The position numbers and the translations under genes were made by a program. Shown here one piece after another: positions 7,082 through 7,568 of a stretch of DNA of 7,568 nucleotides (position 1 is its first letter; each line of letters opens with the position of its first letter). The stretch comes from Micrococcales bacterium. Its GTDB lineage: Bacteria > Actinomycetota > Actinomycetes > Actinomycetales > Dermatophilaceae. The notes under the pieces were generated by a model. The model saw only the letters and a list, made by a program, of their open reading frames with translations. It did not search any database and was not told the origin of the DNA. The stretch covers positions 1 to 7,568 of the forward strand of contig JAUNUZ010000104.1 of assembly GCA_030537915.1 (NCBI GenBank), written 5' to 3'.

Positions 7082-7568
7082 GTGAAGGCACTGACCTGGC
7101 AGGGCAAACAGAAGGTCGACATCAGCGAGGTCCCGGATCCGCGCATCGAGCAGCCGAACGACGCGATCGTGCGCGTCACCTCGACGGCCATCTGCGGCTC
7201 CGACCTGCACCTCTACGGCCTGCTCGCCCCCTACCTGCACGCCGGTGACGTCCTGGGGCACGAGTTCATGGGCATCGTCCAGGAGGTCGGCCCGCAGGCC
7301 GGCGACCTCGCGGTCGGCGATCGGGTCGTGGTGCCGTTCAACATTGCGTGCGGTCACTGCTGGATGTGCCAGCGGGGACTGCAGTCCCAGTGCGAGAGGA
7401 CGCAGGTCGCCGGCCAGAACAAGGGCGCGGCACTCTTTGGGTACACGACTCTCTACGGCCAGGTGCCCGGCGGCCAGGCCGAATACGTACGCGTGCCGCA
7501 GGCGCACTACGGCCCGATCGTCGTGCCCCCCCACGGGCCGGATGAGCGCTGGCTCTACTTGTCCGACG
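7082..7568 (+). CDS. Zinc-dependent alcohol dehydrogenase, formaldehyde-dehydrogenase-like, 3' end cut off
   Basis: The N-terminal 162 codons of a medium-chain dehydrogenase that oxidises an alcohol, or formaldehyde or its hydrate, with NAD(P)+. The frame remains open at the right edge; relatives are about 380-400 residues, so the nucleotide-binding Rossmann half is outside the window. From the GTG at 7082 it reads MKALTWQGKQKVDISEVPDP. Catalytic zinc ligands are C38 (ICGSDLHLY) and H60-E61 (GHEFMG). The structural zinc site is C90, C93, C96 and C104 (CGHCWMCQRGLQSQC), all four cysteines present. FGYTTLYGQVPGGQAEYVRVP (about 121-141) is characteristic of the glutathione-independent formaldehyde dehydrogenase-like subgroup, whose substrates are often unknown. 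No glutathione or mycothiol dependence can be read from this part. It sits 124 bp after the aldehyde dehydrogenase gene on the same strand, so joint alcohol-to-acid oxidation is plausible but not shown. Confidence 0.93.
   Translation, partial: MKALTWQGKQKVDISEVPDPRIEQPNDAIVRVTSTAICGSDLHLYGLLAPYLHAGDVLGHEFMGIVQEVGPQAGDLAVGDRVVVPFNIACGHCWMCQRGLQSQCERTQVAGQNKGAALFGYTTLYGQVPGGQAEYVRVPQAHYGPIVVPPHGPDERWLYLSD

Noticed and set aside
5950..7191. A 413-codon open frame on the minus strand across the aldehyde and alcohol dehydrogenase genes
   Set aside because: It is antisense to two genes with intact catalytic motifs. Its H/R/D/G-rich translation matches no family I know.

Overview
This window comes from a high-GC Gram-positive bacterium, most likely an actinomycete (Actinomycetota). 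The evidence is the strong G/C bias at third codon positions, GTG and TTG starts, actinobacterial-style genes, and two TAGGCT -10-like boxes placed for leaderless transcription. I cannot name a genus. It is mostly ordinary chromosomal sequence: no mobile element, CRISPR array, tRNA, rRNA or obvious foreign island was seen. I did not find an undescribed multi-gene system. The points worth a second look lie in the non-coding DNA and in which family variants are present.

Left part (1-5221): four genes on the minus strand, read right to left. They are a DEAD-box RNA helicase with a long Ser/Arg/Gly-rich tail, a short D-3-phosphoglycerate dehydrogenase (serA), a YciO-family protein, and arginyl-tRNA synthetase (argS), whose C-terminus runs off the left edge. 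Although co-oriented, they are separated by gaps of 121, 59 and 73 bp. yciO and argS each have the same TAGGCT-N6-ATG arrangement, so they may be separately transcribed, possibly leaderless. An 8-bp hairpin lies just after serA. Functionally this is a loose housekeeping group: RNA remodelling, serine synthesis, a YrdC-fold protein and translation.

Middle (5222-5574): a 353-bp divergent intergenic region with no gene. It contains an exact 11-bp inverted repeat whose arms each point at one of the flanking genes, and three copies of a GGGACCC-type motif, two of which form a 7-bp stem with an 8-nt loop. This is the most information-rich non-coding stretch in the window.

Right part (5575-7568): two plus-strand genes. 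The first is an aldehyde dehydrogenase of the succinate-semialdehyde dehydrogenase (GabD1-like) type. The second, 124 bp downstream, is a zinc-dependent medium-chain alcohol dehydrogenase resembling glutathione-independent formaldehyde dehydrogenases, cut off by the right edge. Together they could oxidise an alcohol to an aldehyde to an acid. The substrate is not shown by the sequence, and the gap between them contains two GC-rich palindromes or hairpins.
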